Assembly (NCBI GenBank): GCA_034440575.1
Contig: JAOTOL010001466.1
Location: 1,099,219 to 1,163,218, forward strand
Reading direction: 5' to 3'
DNA from: Imbricaverruca yamaguchii
Lineage: Eukaryota > Arthropoda > Thecostraca > Neoverrucidae
DNA: 64,000 bases
Below are positions 53,635-64,000 of the stretch, piece after piece; position 1 is the stretch's first letter; each line of letters opens with the position of its first letter. The notes beneath the pieces were generated by a model, which was not told the DNA's origin, did no database searches, and was given only the letters and a program-made list of their open reading frames with translations. The position numbers and the translations under genes were made by a program.

Positions 53635-54993
53635 GTAAGCAACTCATAAGTTCACATCTCCCCAAATGTCTGCCCGCTGTTCCATTCATTTCCTGTTCGA
53701 GTCTCCCCGATCCTCTCCGCTCTTCTTCCCCACTGTAGATTAATGGAATAGTCCCGTGGTCCCATTTACAGATGGCGCATTGGCCCTTTTCAAAGTTCAT
53801 TTGTTTATAGGCTATATATATGTTAGTGTTTTTGTTTTTGTTAGTTCCATCGTGGGTGCAGTCATAGTTTTATTCCTTACGGTGATCGCCCTTGTAAACG
53901 TTATGAAGCAAAAACCCTGGATTAACAACACTTAATTGCGTATACATTAATGGCCGTACAGTTTATATATCACATTATATTTCAGGCGAACTTTTTTCCA
54001 CAGATTAACTAAAAAGACACCTGCAACGGACCAGGAGCTCGGCTGACTACATAGCGCTTGTGGAACGAAAGGTGTCCAGGTTCCTGAATAAAAACACGAC
54101 CTGCGCAGAAAACCGAAGTATCCTGCTGCACCAGAAATGCAGAAAGAAGCTGAGCCACGGTCACTCCGCTTCTCGCGCCGAACAGTCGTGCCACACGCCT
54201 TGATTTTGGCCTGGTTGTGATAGGAAAAGACCGCAATGTATGCCATCCATCCGTATGTTGTGGAATATATCGTTCGAAGCTGGTAGAACTTTACCGTGTT
54301 GTGCGCAGAACTTTGGCACTGTTCGATTCCGTAGCTGACTCCCATACTGATGGTTTCAAAAGTATGGCTACTGCGTGAACCCATATCAATAAGTATGAAA
54401 GCAAAACCCAACACTTCTAGTAGTTGTCATTGATTTATGGACCTGATTAAACGCCCGATTTTAAAGTGGTGCATTGTATCAGGCAGCGCAGTGTTGATAA
54501 ATGTTTACTTATATGTATGTGTGTGTGCAACAGCTACGGCAAAACGCTGCAAGAGTCATAGCGTTGCGTGTTGCCTTTAGGCATGAAATACAACAAGGGA
54601 ATTCGTACCACGATTTATACAGCGAGGTTAAACATCCAAAAACTGTTCCCAATATCAGTATATATTTCTGGTAGAAAGCCCACCACTCAGACCACTAGAA
54701 ACCACCAGGGGATATTGGGATCATGAGGGTCCATTAGGATTACAGGAATCATCAGGAAACCACTAGGTACCATTATAACCATTAGATACCATCAGGACCA
54801 TTAGGTACCATTAGAACCATCAGGACCACTAGGTACCATCAGGACCATTAGGTACCATTAGGTACCATTAGGACCATTAGGTACCATTAGGACCATTAGG
54901 TACCATCAGTACCATTAGACCATTCGGAATGTTTCAATTTCCAAGAGGCAAGACCATTAGAAAATTCCTAATGGAATTTTTTATAGGGCTCTC

Positions 54994-55867
54994 TTCAGTG
55001 GTGCACACAATGACACCGCTGTCCCACCACCACTTGATGTCCCACTGTGGTCGAAAGGTGTTTGTCGGGCAGCAGCTAATCTCGGCAACCCAGTTCACAC
55101 CACTTGCACGCCCACAGATGCTGATGCTGCAAGATGCTGATGCGGCAGATGCCGAAAGCCCAAAATATGATTAGGCCTTGTTACTAAATATGCTCCCCGT
55201 TCTGCGAAATGGATACAGGTCATTGTATTTGGGCTGGCAGACCAGACACTTTGAATTGTGCTGACAGGTATGCATTTCGTGCACACAGAATCCCAACTCT
55301 GGACTTAGCCCTGACCGAGACCATGACAAGGCTGGCTGCATATGTCTGCTGGTGGCACATTCCGTATCACCATGAAAATGGGCATACCTCCAGCTGGCCC
55401 CATCTCACATGACACACCATCACATACAGGAAGGAATGTGTTGAACACGAAAGCAATTTCTTGCACAGACCCAGATCAGAAATAAAATAAATGTATCAAT
55501 TTCACATCAAAATCAATCATTTTAATATACAAAGGATGCAAACGGAATCAGCATGCTAAGCACACACAAGCCAAGCATGTGGAGTTCTCTAAAATTATAT
55601 AAATCCAACACAATCCATTGAACAAAAATGCAAGCAAAGGCAGCCTGCCTTCTATCAAGAAACAGGACACATACCTCCTTACCTACCCACTTACTTAATA
55701 ATTTAACCCATGCTATACCAACAACAAACAGCGGTGTTTGTTGTCTGAGTTGCGGCATAAACGCAACTGATCTTATTAACAAATCCTGTTCGTGAGCCTG
55801 CCCTCCCTCCTCCCAGCATTTCAGCAAACGTCACACACACGAGGTTAGGTCACCACCAACGTAACGG
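54994..55867. other. No gene recognised
   Basis: No family motif in the short open frames (for example 55522-55827 on the minus strand). Confidence 0.45.
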
Positions 55868-56500
55868 ATTTTAGCCAGTTTCTAGTACGACCCCTATGCA
55901 CTTAACGGGTCTATATCAGAACCTCTAATACTCAAATCCTATAATGCTTCAGAACCTATAATATTAAAAACGCATAGTGCTTCAGAGCCTCTAGATAGGC
56001 GTCTTGAGGAATGTTCAATAGCTGTGATGCTCAAAACCTGTAATGCCTGAAACCACAATGTCTCAAACGTATAGTTGTTCAGAACATTTAATACTAAAAT
56101 CCAATAATGCTTCAAAGCCTCTAATACTGGTGAAGTATAGGTGGTGACAAGATCTCTTTACTTGGGTGCGCCTTGGTTCGCCGGTTGTTTTCAGAGTACG
56201 GGGAAATATAACTAGAGACAACTAAGATACGAGGTTTCGATTCTTTACGGTGCCCGCCATCTCTGCCAGGGTAAGAAGCGTGTAAGAACATTAGTTTTCA
56301 ACCCCACTAAAACAAGGTTAATTTGCGGTAAGTGCATATCAATTTGTTGTAATCCGGCTCAAAATCTCGTACTCCAGCTCAAATTGTGTACCCCATTACC
56401 AATAAAAAAGTATGGAAATCCTATGCTGGCAACAGTCCAATGCAAATTTATTCTGTGCAGATACCTATTGGCTATTGCAGTGCAGGACCTGGGTGCTATG
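55868..56500. repeat. Outer inverted-repeat arm, right, with inserted minisatellite
   Basis: Counterpart of 35895-36330. It is interrupted at about 55912-56135 by a degenerate array of roughly 33-bp units containing TTCAGAACCTCTAATACT and AAATCCTATAATG. Confidence 0.7.
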
Positions 56501-56803
56501 TTGAAGTTAGGTGATGCATGTCAGGTATATATGATTCAGGTTGTGCATCATGCTAATGTGGATTGAAGTATTATGCACTCATTGCTTTGTATATGCATTG
56601 ACAAACATTCATCTTGTTAATGTTTTTTTAGTCCATTACTCTATGTGTGTATTTATCTGTATACATGTGCATTTATCTCTATATATGCTATATGCCAACC
56701 ACTACAGTGCATGACAAATTAAAATAATGTGAGGTGAAAACAGTTATAGCAAAACAAATATATTCAATGGAAGTTTTGATGTTAGAGCATCTTCTTTGGT
56801 GTC

Positions 56804-56851
<48 letters not shown>

Positions 56852-57327
56852 GTGTGTGGGCAGTGCACACTGAATCATATGGCTTATGAGTCTGATACCA
56901 TTGCATCATATCTGAATAATTTCAGATTTATGTTTGAGTCAGGAGTTGAATCATGTGCTGCGAGCTCCAAATATGAATTGAGTTACATCAAACCATTTTT
57001 ACCTGCTCTGAATCATGAGTTGAATCAGATCTCAAGATCTACAAGTCAAATGTGAGTCAACTAAAAACAAATTTGTGTGGAGCACAAGTCTGGGAGCCAG
57101 GCTGGGGTCCCTGCACAAGTAGTTATGTTGTCATTAATTATTTTTATGGTCCCCTTTGGCAAATAGTGGTCTAAATCCAGGGCTTTTATACAAAAAAGTG
57201 GAAGGATGAACACCCTCCAAATCTGTTTGACCCTTCCCTTGATGCAATTCCTAGGTACACCACTGGGGGGGGCTGATGCTCAAACCAAAAGTTGACCCCC
57301 AGAAACCATTGGGCTGGGTCCACCACT
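56501..57327. other. No gene recognised; (TA)n microsatellite
   Basis: Contains a TA run at about 56805-56843. No coding signal seen. Confidence 0.5.
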
Positions 57328-57800
57328 GCCTCCAAGTCTAGTTGAATATTACAAGATTGATCATCACTGTTAGCCACTCACATCAACTTGATGTCATCAG
57401 CAAATTTGAACATACCATTCTGCAGCCCCACCACAATGCTATTCATGAAGATGATAAAGAGAAATGGCCCCTGAACAGAGCCTTGTGGCACTCCACTCAA
57501 AACATCATTTCATTCAGATTTACATCCATTTAACACTACCATCCCCTTAACCATGCTTCAATCCAGCTGAGAACCTTCCATCAATCTCATTATGAATGAG
57601 ATGCAAATTATCGAATTTTATGAGAAAAAAAAATTTTGCTAAAGTCTGAATACACAACATCCATCCTGCTTTTATTGTCTACTTCTTTAGTTGCATATGT
57701 AACAAACTAGAATTGATTAGCTAAACAAGCTCTAAGATAAACATTTGTGTTGGGTGTCCTTTAGAATGTTGTGTCTATTTAGATGAGTCTGAGTATTGAA
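57328..57800 (-). mobile_element. Old CR1 LINE fragment
   Basis: It aligns, with many substitutions and indels, to the RT region of the minus-strand CR1 at about 45590-46090 (for example CTAGTTGAATATTACAAGAT, GATGTCATCAGCAAATTTGA and CCTTGTGGCACTCCACTCA). Both ends are lost. Confidence 0.88.
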
Positions 57801-57864
57801 TATGCATGGGAAACATATGTGTATCTAACAGCTGACTTTCACTTAGGTTGGCTAGCTACTTGCC

Positions 57865-59640
57865 ATGCAGGCAGCCCGCGCTCTGCTCCGCTTCGCGGTG
57901 GCGGGCTCAGCGCGTCGCAACACTCGCGCCCACTATCACTGCAAGTGGCGCCGTCGGTGGCGGAGGCGTTGAAAGACGGCGGGCCCGTGGTGGCACTGGA
58001 ATCGACCATCATCACTCATGGAATGCCCTACCCGGAGAACCTGCGGACCGCCGAGATGGTGGAGGACGTGGTGCGGCAGCAGGGCGCCGTCCCGCCACGG
58101 TGGGCATCGTCGGCGGCCAGCTGTTCGTGGGGCTCAGTCGTCCGCAGATGGAGCGGCTGGCCCGCCACGAGCGTCCCTGTGTGAAGACGTCGCGCCGCGA
58201 CCTGGCCTGCGTCATGGCCAAGGGCCTGGACGGCGGCACCACCGTGTCGGCGACGCTGGTGGCGGCGACGCGCGCCGGCATCGCCGTGTTCGTGACGGGC
58301 GGCGTGGGCGGCGTGCACCGTGGCGGTCAGCTGACCATGGACGTGTCGGCGGACCTGATCGACCTGGGCCGCTCGCCCGTCTGCTGCGTCTGCGCCGGTG
58401 TGAAGAGCATCCTGGACGTCGGCAGGACACTGGAGGTGCTCGAGACGCACGGCGTGTGTGTGCTAACCCTGGGTCCGACGGACAGTTTCCCGGCTTTCTT
58501 CGCCCGACTCCGGCCTCCGGTCGCCGCATCACGTGACCTCGTGTGGCGAGGCCGCCGCCGTTCTGTACCAGCACCGTCAGCTGGCGATGGAGAGCGGCGT
58601 TCTGCTGGCCGTGCCCATACCGGAGCGGCACCGGGCGGAGGGCGAAGCGATCAGGCGGCCATAGACCAGGCGGTGGCCGAGGTGGAGCGGGACGGTGTGA
58701 CGAGGGCGTGACGTCACGCCGACGATCCTTTCGCGGGTCAGTCGGCTGACCGCCGGCGCCAGCCTGCAGGCCAACATACGGCTGGTGGAGAACAATGCTC
58801 TACACGGAGCGCGCGTGGCGGTTTAGCTTGCGCTCTAAAGGCCGGACCAGTGGGCAAGGCAGCCTGTGTCGCCGGAGTTGGCCTCAGCGGGGTGACCGAC
58901 CGGCCGAAGCCACCACATTTGGGTCGCCCCCTGGTGATCCGGAGGCAGCACCGTGGACCTCAACGTCAGAGTGTCGGAGAAAGAAAATCAAGGCGGACGG
59001 ATCTACGCACCGTGGCAGGATCGTGCAGGCGTCCGGCGGCGTGGCTAGGAACCTGGCCGACGCCCTGTCTCGGCTCGGCCACCGGCCGGCGCTTCATATC
59101 GGCCGTCGGCTCGGACCAGCTGGGAGAGGCGCTGCTCAAAGAGCAACGCGCACATGGACTGGCGGCTGGTGGAGCGGCTGCCCGACCGACCCACCGCCAG
59201 CTACGTGCTGCTGGTGGACTCGGCCGGAGCGGTTCAGTTCGGCGTCGGCGACATGGACCCCACAAAGGCGTCACAGCCCGGCTGGTGGAGCGGCACCGCA
59301 GGCGGCTCGCCGCCAGCCCGCTGGTGGTGACGGACGCCAACCCGCCGGCGGCCACCGTCGCTCGCGTGGCGCACCTGTGCGCCGCCGCCGCCGTGCCGCT
59401 CTGGTTCGAGCCCACCAACGTGCTGAAGGCGGGCCGCGCCGCGGCGCTGGTGGACGGGCCGCGGCCGGCGCACTCTACGCTTCCCGAACTTGGCCGAGCT
59501 GAGCGTCATGCTGGCGACGCTCACCGGCGAGCGCGTGGACGGGCTGGACTCGTCGACGGGTCGCCAGCTGGTCGGGCGGTGTCGAGAGGCCATCTTTAAG
59601 TTCCGACACTCATGTTCCCAAGCACCGAGTGGGCTGTACA
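57865..59640 (+). pseudogene. Bifunctional pseudouridine glycosidase/PfkB kinase, frameshifted copy
   Basis: The first half is a pseudouridine-5'-phosphate glycosidase (PsuG/IndA): [87 protein letters not shown]. The second half is a PfkB-type sugar kinase: GKAACVAGVG, GGVARNLADALSRLG, LVVTDANPPA, VPLWFEPTN. The fusion matches the eukaryotic bifunctional pseudouridine-catabolism enzyme, where the kinase phosphorylates pseudouridine and the glycosidase splits the 5'-phosphate. The start at 57865 encodes [18 protein letters not shown], a possible mitochondrial targeting peptide. The reading moves between frames at about 57930, 58096, 58500, 58665 and 58700 and again in the kinase half, with a stop near 58825. 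No introns are seen, so it is most likely a retrocopy; uncorrected sequence indels are the alternative. Confidence 0.85.
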
Positions 59641-59714
59641 TGCACCACAAGTCACCTGATGATCCCGGAAAGTGCGCCCGGCCGAATCAGTTTGTGTGAA
59701 TGTGCTGTATTTCG

Positions 59715-59965
59715 TGGCTTTGCGTACTTTGACGTACACGCATGCCAATTGTGCGCCTCAAGTCTACGTCAGCACGAAAGCACACATGCGCAAATGTAAG
59801 AAGTGAGTGCAAATGTATGGGGCAAAAGTTGCGTATATGAATATAGGTCAGCGCAAATGTAGGTGAATATGCAGAAATGTACATACACAGATGCAAGGGA
59901 ACTTACCCATGGCATGCACAAGCGTATGGAGTAGCTGCACGTAAGCAACCGTATGCTAGAGCACA
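59715..59965. repeat. Degenerate patch of 16-bp minisatellite
   Basis: Units such as GTCAGCGCAAATGTAGGTG and GCGCAAATGTAAGAAGTG match the reverse polarity of the 1.3-3.0-kb array. Confidence 0.75.
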
Positions 59966-61344
59966 GGCGTGTTCAGAATATTGTTAAAAATGTAGTTGTA
60001 TTAAGAAGACCAGGGTGTCTGTGGTTATACATTTACTAAAGTGGGGCTCGTTTAGGCCTGAAGTCCTATGTGGTGGATCCCCCCATCTATCCCCTCCATC
60101 TCGAAATCTATTGGACACATATCGAGAAATGGACAGCTCAGGTTCGTCTAATATACACTTTAAGAATGTCGAAATGTCAACCTTCCCAGTGGAAATCAAA
60201 GAGTTAAACGATTGGCGGATTGATAAAGGCTATTTGGGCATGTTTAAATTTTTACGTCGACAAAGTTGTGCGCTCAGGTGGTATTTTTAATGGTGTAAAG
60301 CACGAGATGTCCATACATGCACATGTGTAAAACATCAATGAACAGCCGGAAGCCTGAGGAAGGAAGGTATCATTCGTTCCTTGCTGCTGATCTTCGCAGT
60401 CAGTGCCACAAACTTGGACGTAGCTAAGGGTGACTGGATCGGTCACCCCATTCTTGGGATTCTACGGGTCCATGACACGGCCCGAGGAGCCATGCTAGTG
60501 GCCCATTCGCACTCCTCTACAATATTGTCTTGGAGACAGAAGTTCAGCATAACATTTTTAGGTGTTGTTTGGAGCCAAGAACGCCTGCCAAGCCCTTGCA
60601 GGAATAACGGGCCCTTTGTGATGTCTCTACGATGTACAGTTGTGGGGAAGGAGGTAGATTGGGACAGCTGGAATCCCTCCCACACATCTATGATTATCTA
60701 CAATTAGTTGTGGGAACATGAATAGGGAACAATTATTGAATGAGCAACACATCCCTGACATTGAAACTATTCCTTTTATAAGCAACTGTATTCGTGATCC
60801 ATGCTTCTGTAACAGTATTTTGGCCAGTTGGCCAACAGTTGGACTTCTCATACTCGCACAAAAAAACCCAATGAGCTCAAAACATAAGTAAACCCAAATG
60901 TAAACCTAGACGAGATCATTGTTTTCGAACAAAGTCTCTTGTCGAAACCCAGCGTATTCAGATACAATCGCTTCAGTCAATATTTGAGATGGCTCATAAA
61001 ATGGCAATACAAGAGATATCGAACGGGAGCCATGCTAGGGAGCGGCAGCATCGTGGAGGCGACTGACAGCTTCAGTGTGTACTGACATTCGGTTGTGAAC
61101 ACATCTGAAATATTCATCAGCAAAAATCCATGCCTTTGTATTATCGGGGATCGATATGGCATGTCCATTATGGCACCAACCCCGCCGGTCCGGTTCAGTG
61201 TGACCCGGCGAAGTAGCCCTATTGACTAGCGGTGCAATAGAATCCCACAACTTGTGGTCGACCACGAGTCGCTCAAGTCACGGCACCAGCGTACCCCAGA
61301 ATCCGTGCCGTCTGGCGCGAGCCGTTCCGTGGCGGCGGCACCTA
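59966..61344. other. No gene recognised
   Basis: Short open frames (60015-60290, 60381-60707) carry no recognisable domain. Confidence 0.45.
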
Positions 61345-61545
61345 GTTGTAGATGTGGTCAGCAATATATACTGACACGCACATGACGGCGCACACGTGGC
61401 CGGCTGGACCTAGCTGCCGACGAGGTCAGCCAACACACTGACACGCACATGACGGCGTTCGTGGCCGGCTGGACCCAGCTGCCGACGTGGTCAGCCAACA
61501 TTCTGACACGCACATGACGGCACACACGTGGCCGGCTGGACATAA
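61345..61545. repeat. Tandem repeat, about 70-bp unit
   Basis: About 2.5 units containing CTGACACGCACATGACGGC, GTGGCCGGCTGGAC and CAGCTGCCGACG-GGTCAGCC. Confidence 0.92.
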
Positions 61546-64000
61546 CAAAACTTTGGATTTCAGCCACTTCCTTTCTCAATGCCATTTTCAGACACTTCAT
61601 TTTATTTCAATTCCAGTGTATTTCAATTTTTCAGATTTACCATTGCGAAACATGATATTTTGGTGACTAATGTTGCACGAAAATTAACAAGTTTCACTAC
61701 TTATTCTAACTATGGACGTCTAGTTTTATGTCGTATGTGTTGGACCTGATTCTATCAGCATAGTGAATCAGGTCCAACTAATGTTAAACAATGTTTAAGT
61801 ATGTTTAACGCCTTACCTCTTCTAGCAGGAAAAACATAAATTATCGGACGATGGTTTTATGGTAGCAAAGATGAACATGCAATTTCATTTCCCATGCTAT
61901 CCTGTTTTATGGGGACACATTCCCCCAGGCCGGGAAATGCGTCCCTCTGAAAAATGTTCCAGTGTTCCCGCTCGCATTTTTTAGCTTGAGGCGCCCCTAT
62001 TAAATAAAAAGGCTCCCTTGGAAGGAAAGGCGCCCCTTGGGGGAATAGCCGAGTTGTCAGCCCCTCTAATTTTTGCAGAGAGAAGCGCCACTTCAGGCGC
62101 TTTCACAGTGGAGCCGATCCAAAATGGCGCACTCTCCAAACAGGTGCCCACATGCTAATTCCTGGGTTCTACACCTGATTACAACATTGCTCTCTCGCGG
62201 TTATGAACTCGGGCTAGTTATAAAATTGTGCGCATTCACGTGTGGCTTCTTTTGCAAATTTGACAACTACAGTTGAGTCATTAATAGAGGAAAGCGGTCA
62301 AACTGAAAATAAAATTATGTTTTGTATGTCCGTAACAGCAATGTGGCAGCGTAAATTAAAAACCGGCGATGAGAGCACCGTCCGAACAGGTTACGACGGA
62401 TTTCTTGGGGAGCCCCTAGTCATATAGGATACGAGTGACTGCTATCACAAAGGCTGCAAACATACATAGATCTGACCGTCCTATTCCTACTACACTCAAT
62501 AATTGCTTTAAACACACCTGACAAATGACATTTTTTTAAATTACTTCGATATCTCAACATTCTGACACCGTACGGCAATCCACAATGATGATACCCACAT
62601 GATCCAAAATTGAAGCCATAACCACGAAATCCAAGGACTCTGAAAATTAACTTACACGCCCTGGAGGGGTGGGGGGCGAAATCCGCCTACCCCTCCCGTC
62701 TTTCCTACATCACTCCAGATAGTTACTGGCAGATAAACACCATTGTTTGCGTACCTGCTTAGAATTGACAGGCGCGTTGCTTAAAGCATGAAAAACGGAA
62801 ATCGGCCAACAAATTTCGAGTTAGGGCCGTTAAATTCCAAAAATCTCGCAGCGCCAATCCACAAAAATCGGCGATGATGCGCTTCCATAGATTGGCAAAA
62901 GGGAAGTGTTCTTGGCAACACTAGCGACTTGTTTCATGTATATTATTATGCCATATAGTTTTAAAGTTATGCTAGGGTCACCGAGGTCAAGTTAGGTCCA
63001 GTTCATGACAGGTTAATGGAACCAAACTTGGTCAACTGGAATGCTGTCATAAATGCGAAGTGACTGTCATGCGGTTGATGGCACTTTGTGTGTTTATTCC
63101 CTACACATCTTGAAAACTACTGTTTTTCATTATTGGCCACTAAGCGCTTCCATGCTTTATCCATGTGCTTCACTCCATTCTTTGCGAAGCCGATTGCGAC
63201 GAACCGCCCAACGGAAGATGTCAGGGGGCGGCCTGGTTACAGCCAACCGCAGCGGGTAATGGCCCGATAAATTGCTGCCATATAGATGACCTGAAGTCAA
63301 ATGTCGGGTCTAGCATATGTACTGCATCAGTAGTAATGTCAAAACACATTGATGCCCATTTTGGAGCGTTCAAGCACAATCACAGCGATACATAACAATG
63401 ACAAGCCAAGCCGCGCAAAACCAGAACATTTTGACATATTTTGACCTAAAGATATTGGCCATGAAATTTCCACACAATAGAGTTCACTATCGTACCCATC
63501 TACCCTGCGAATTTCGTTTCACCAGCTTTAATAGGAACCGTGAACTTAAGGGCGGGGAATCCGCCCCCTCCAGTGCGTGTAATTTTCAGTGCTCAGGGCG
63601 CATGTTAAACTAATATTTGACCTTGGGGTTTGATCTAACATACCCCAGATTGACATGCTACTCCAGAGTTTCACACGGGCTATCTCTTGATACCAAGCAT
63701 GGGTAGCTTTGGAGAAAACAGGAGAACGTTGGGCGACAGAAAAATGAGTTCGACCTTTAATTTTGAAAATTAAAGTGATTTCTGAACAGTTTGATGGAGT
63801 ACGACACGACGTTGAGTCACTCTACTGGATGAGAATTGAAGACATAGCGACGAGGCGCGAGGACGTCGAACCATTTAAACTAACCTTCGGTCTTGTGCTT
63901 TGACATTGACATTGATCCGGTTTGAAATGTTGCTTGAGGTGCACCACGGGCTATTGCTTGGTATCAGATGCGAGTAGGTTAGGGCGAAGAAGAAAATGCG
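61546..64000. other. No gene recognised
   Basis: No domain, RNA gene or clear repeat identified by eye in the last 2.4 kb. Confidence 0.45.

Larger units (their letters stand above)
51373..54987. repeat. Large inverted repeat, right arm
   Basis: The reverse complement of 41118-44561 with divergence. It ends with an ACCATTAGGTACC minisatellite (about 54770-54930) and CTAATGGAATTTTTTATAGG. It contains an extra segment at about 51630-51890 that is missing from the left arm. Six bases outside (GCTCTC, 54988-54993) resemble GCCCTC at 40256-40261, just outside element A. This could be a target duplication if the whole 40262-54987 block moved as one. Confidence 0.9.

Noticed and set aside
53947..54414. 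155-codon minus-strand frame in the right arm
   Set aside because: The left arm does not preserve the frame, and I recognise no family.

Overview
The window is animal nuclear DNA from an invertebrate; an arthropod is plausible but the sequence does not settle it. Evidence: exons split by GT-AG introns, a metazoan-type chondroitin N-acetylgalactosaminyltransferase gene, tRNA-derived SINEs, CR1-clade and I-clade LINEs, hAT DNA transposons and many micro- and minisatellites. There are no bacterial operons, no CRISPR array and no rRNA. Host coding content is small and repeats dominate.

Layout. 1-8.5 kb: microsatellites, a 16-bp minisatellite in four blocks of alternating polarity (1.3-3.0 kb), a deleted CR1 copy (3.2-4.5 kb), two SINE families and a 1-kb GC-rich minisatellite (7.26-8.33 kb). 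8.6-16.5 kb: on the minus strand, four exons of a CSGALNACT-like gene (16316-16463, 13177-13290, about 12349-12523, 8588-9405) with introns holding SINEs, a decayed Ty3/gypsy fragment and duplicated repeats. 17-20.3 kb: minisatellite and very short LINE-tail insertions. 20332-32651: one hAT transposon with an intact 8-bp target duplication (GCCCACAT), carrying a BED-finger transposase (24925-26796) and split by an I-clade LINE (20587-24741), a near full-length CR1 LINE (about 27111-31866) and a probable small hAT MITE. 33.4 kb: one candidate membrane-protein exon. 35.9-56.5 kb: a large decayed inverted repeat whose best-preserved arms are 41118-44561 and 51373-54987. The arms carry copies of the same gene fragment; the interior holds a second, minus-strand CR1 LINE (44562-49284) and a foldback element whose ends are built from an ATGGT/ACCAT minisatellite. 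57.8-59.7 kb: a frameshifted, apparently intronless bifunctional pseudouridine-catabolism gene copy (PsuG plus PfkB). 59.7-64 kb: minor repeats, no gene seen.

Most notable. (1) Both CR1 LINEs end ORF1 with the same G-GGA-AAC-TAG context and have ORF2 open in the -1 frame from exactly that point, without a usable upstream AUG; this is a strong candidate for programmed -1 frameshifting. (2) Discrete 50-57-bp retroposons, two of them exactly 54 bp with clean target duplications, consist only of the 3' hairpin and tail of the I-clade LINE; one has an empty site in the paralogous arm. (3) The SINE family ends in a tail related to that same LINE, suggesting a SINE/LINE partnership. (4) Both CR1 families carry tandem 5' monomers with a shared core, like promoter monomers.
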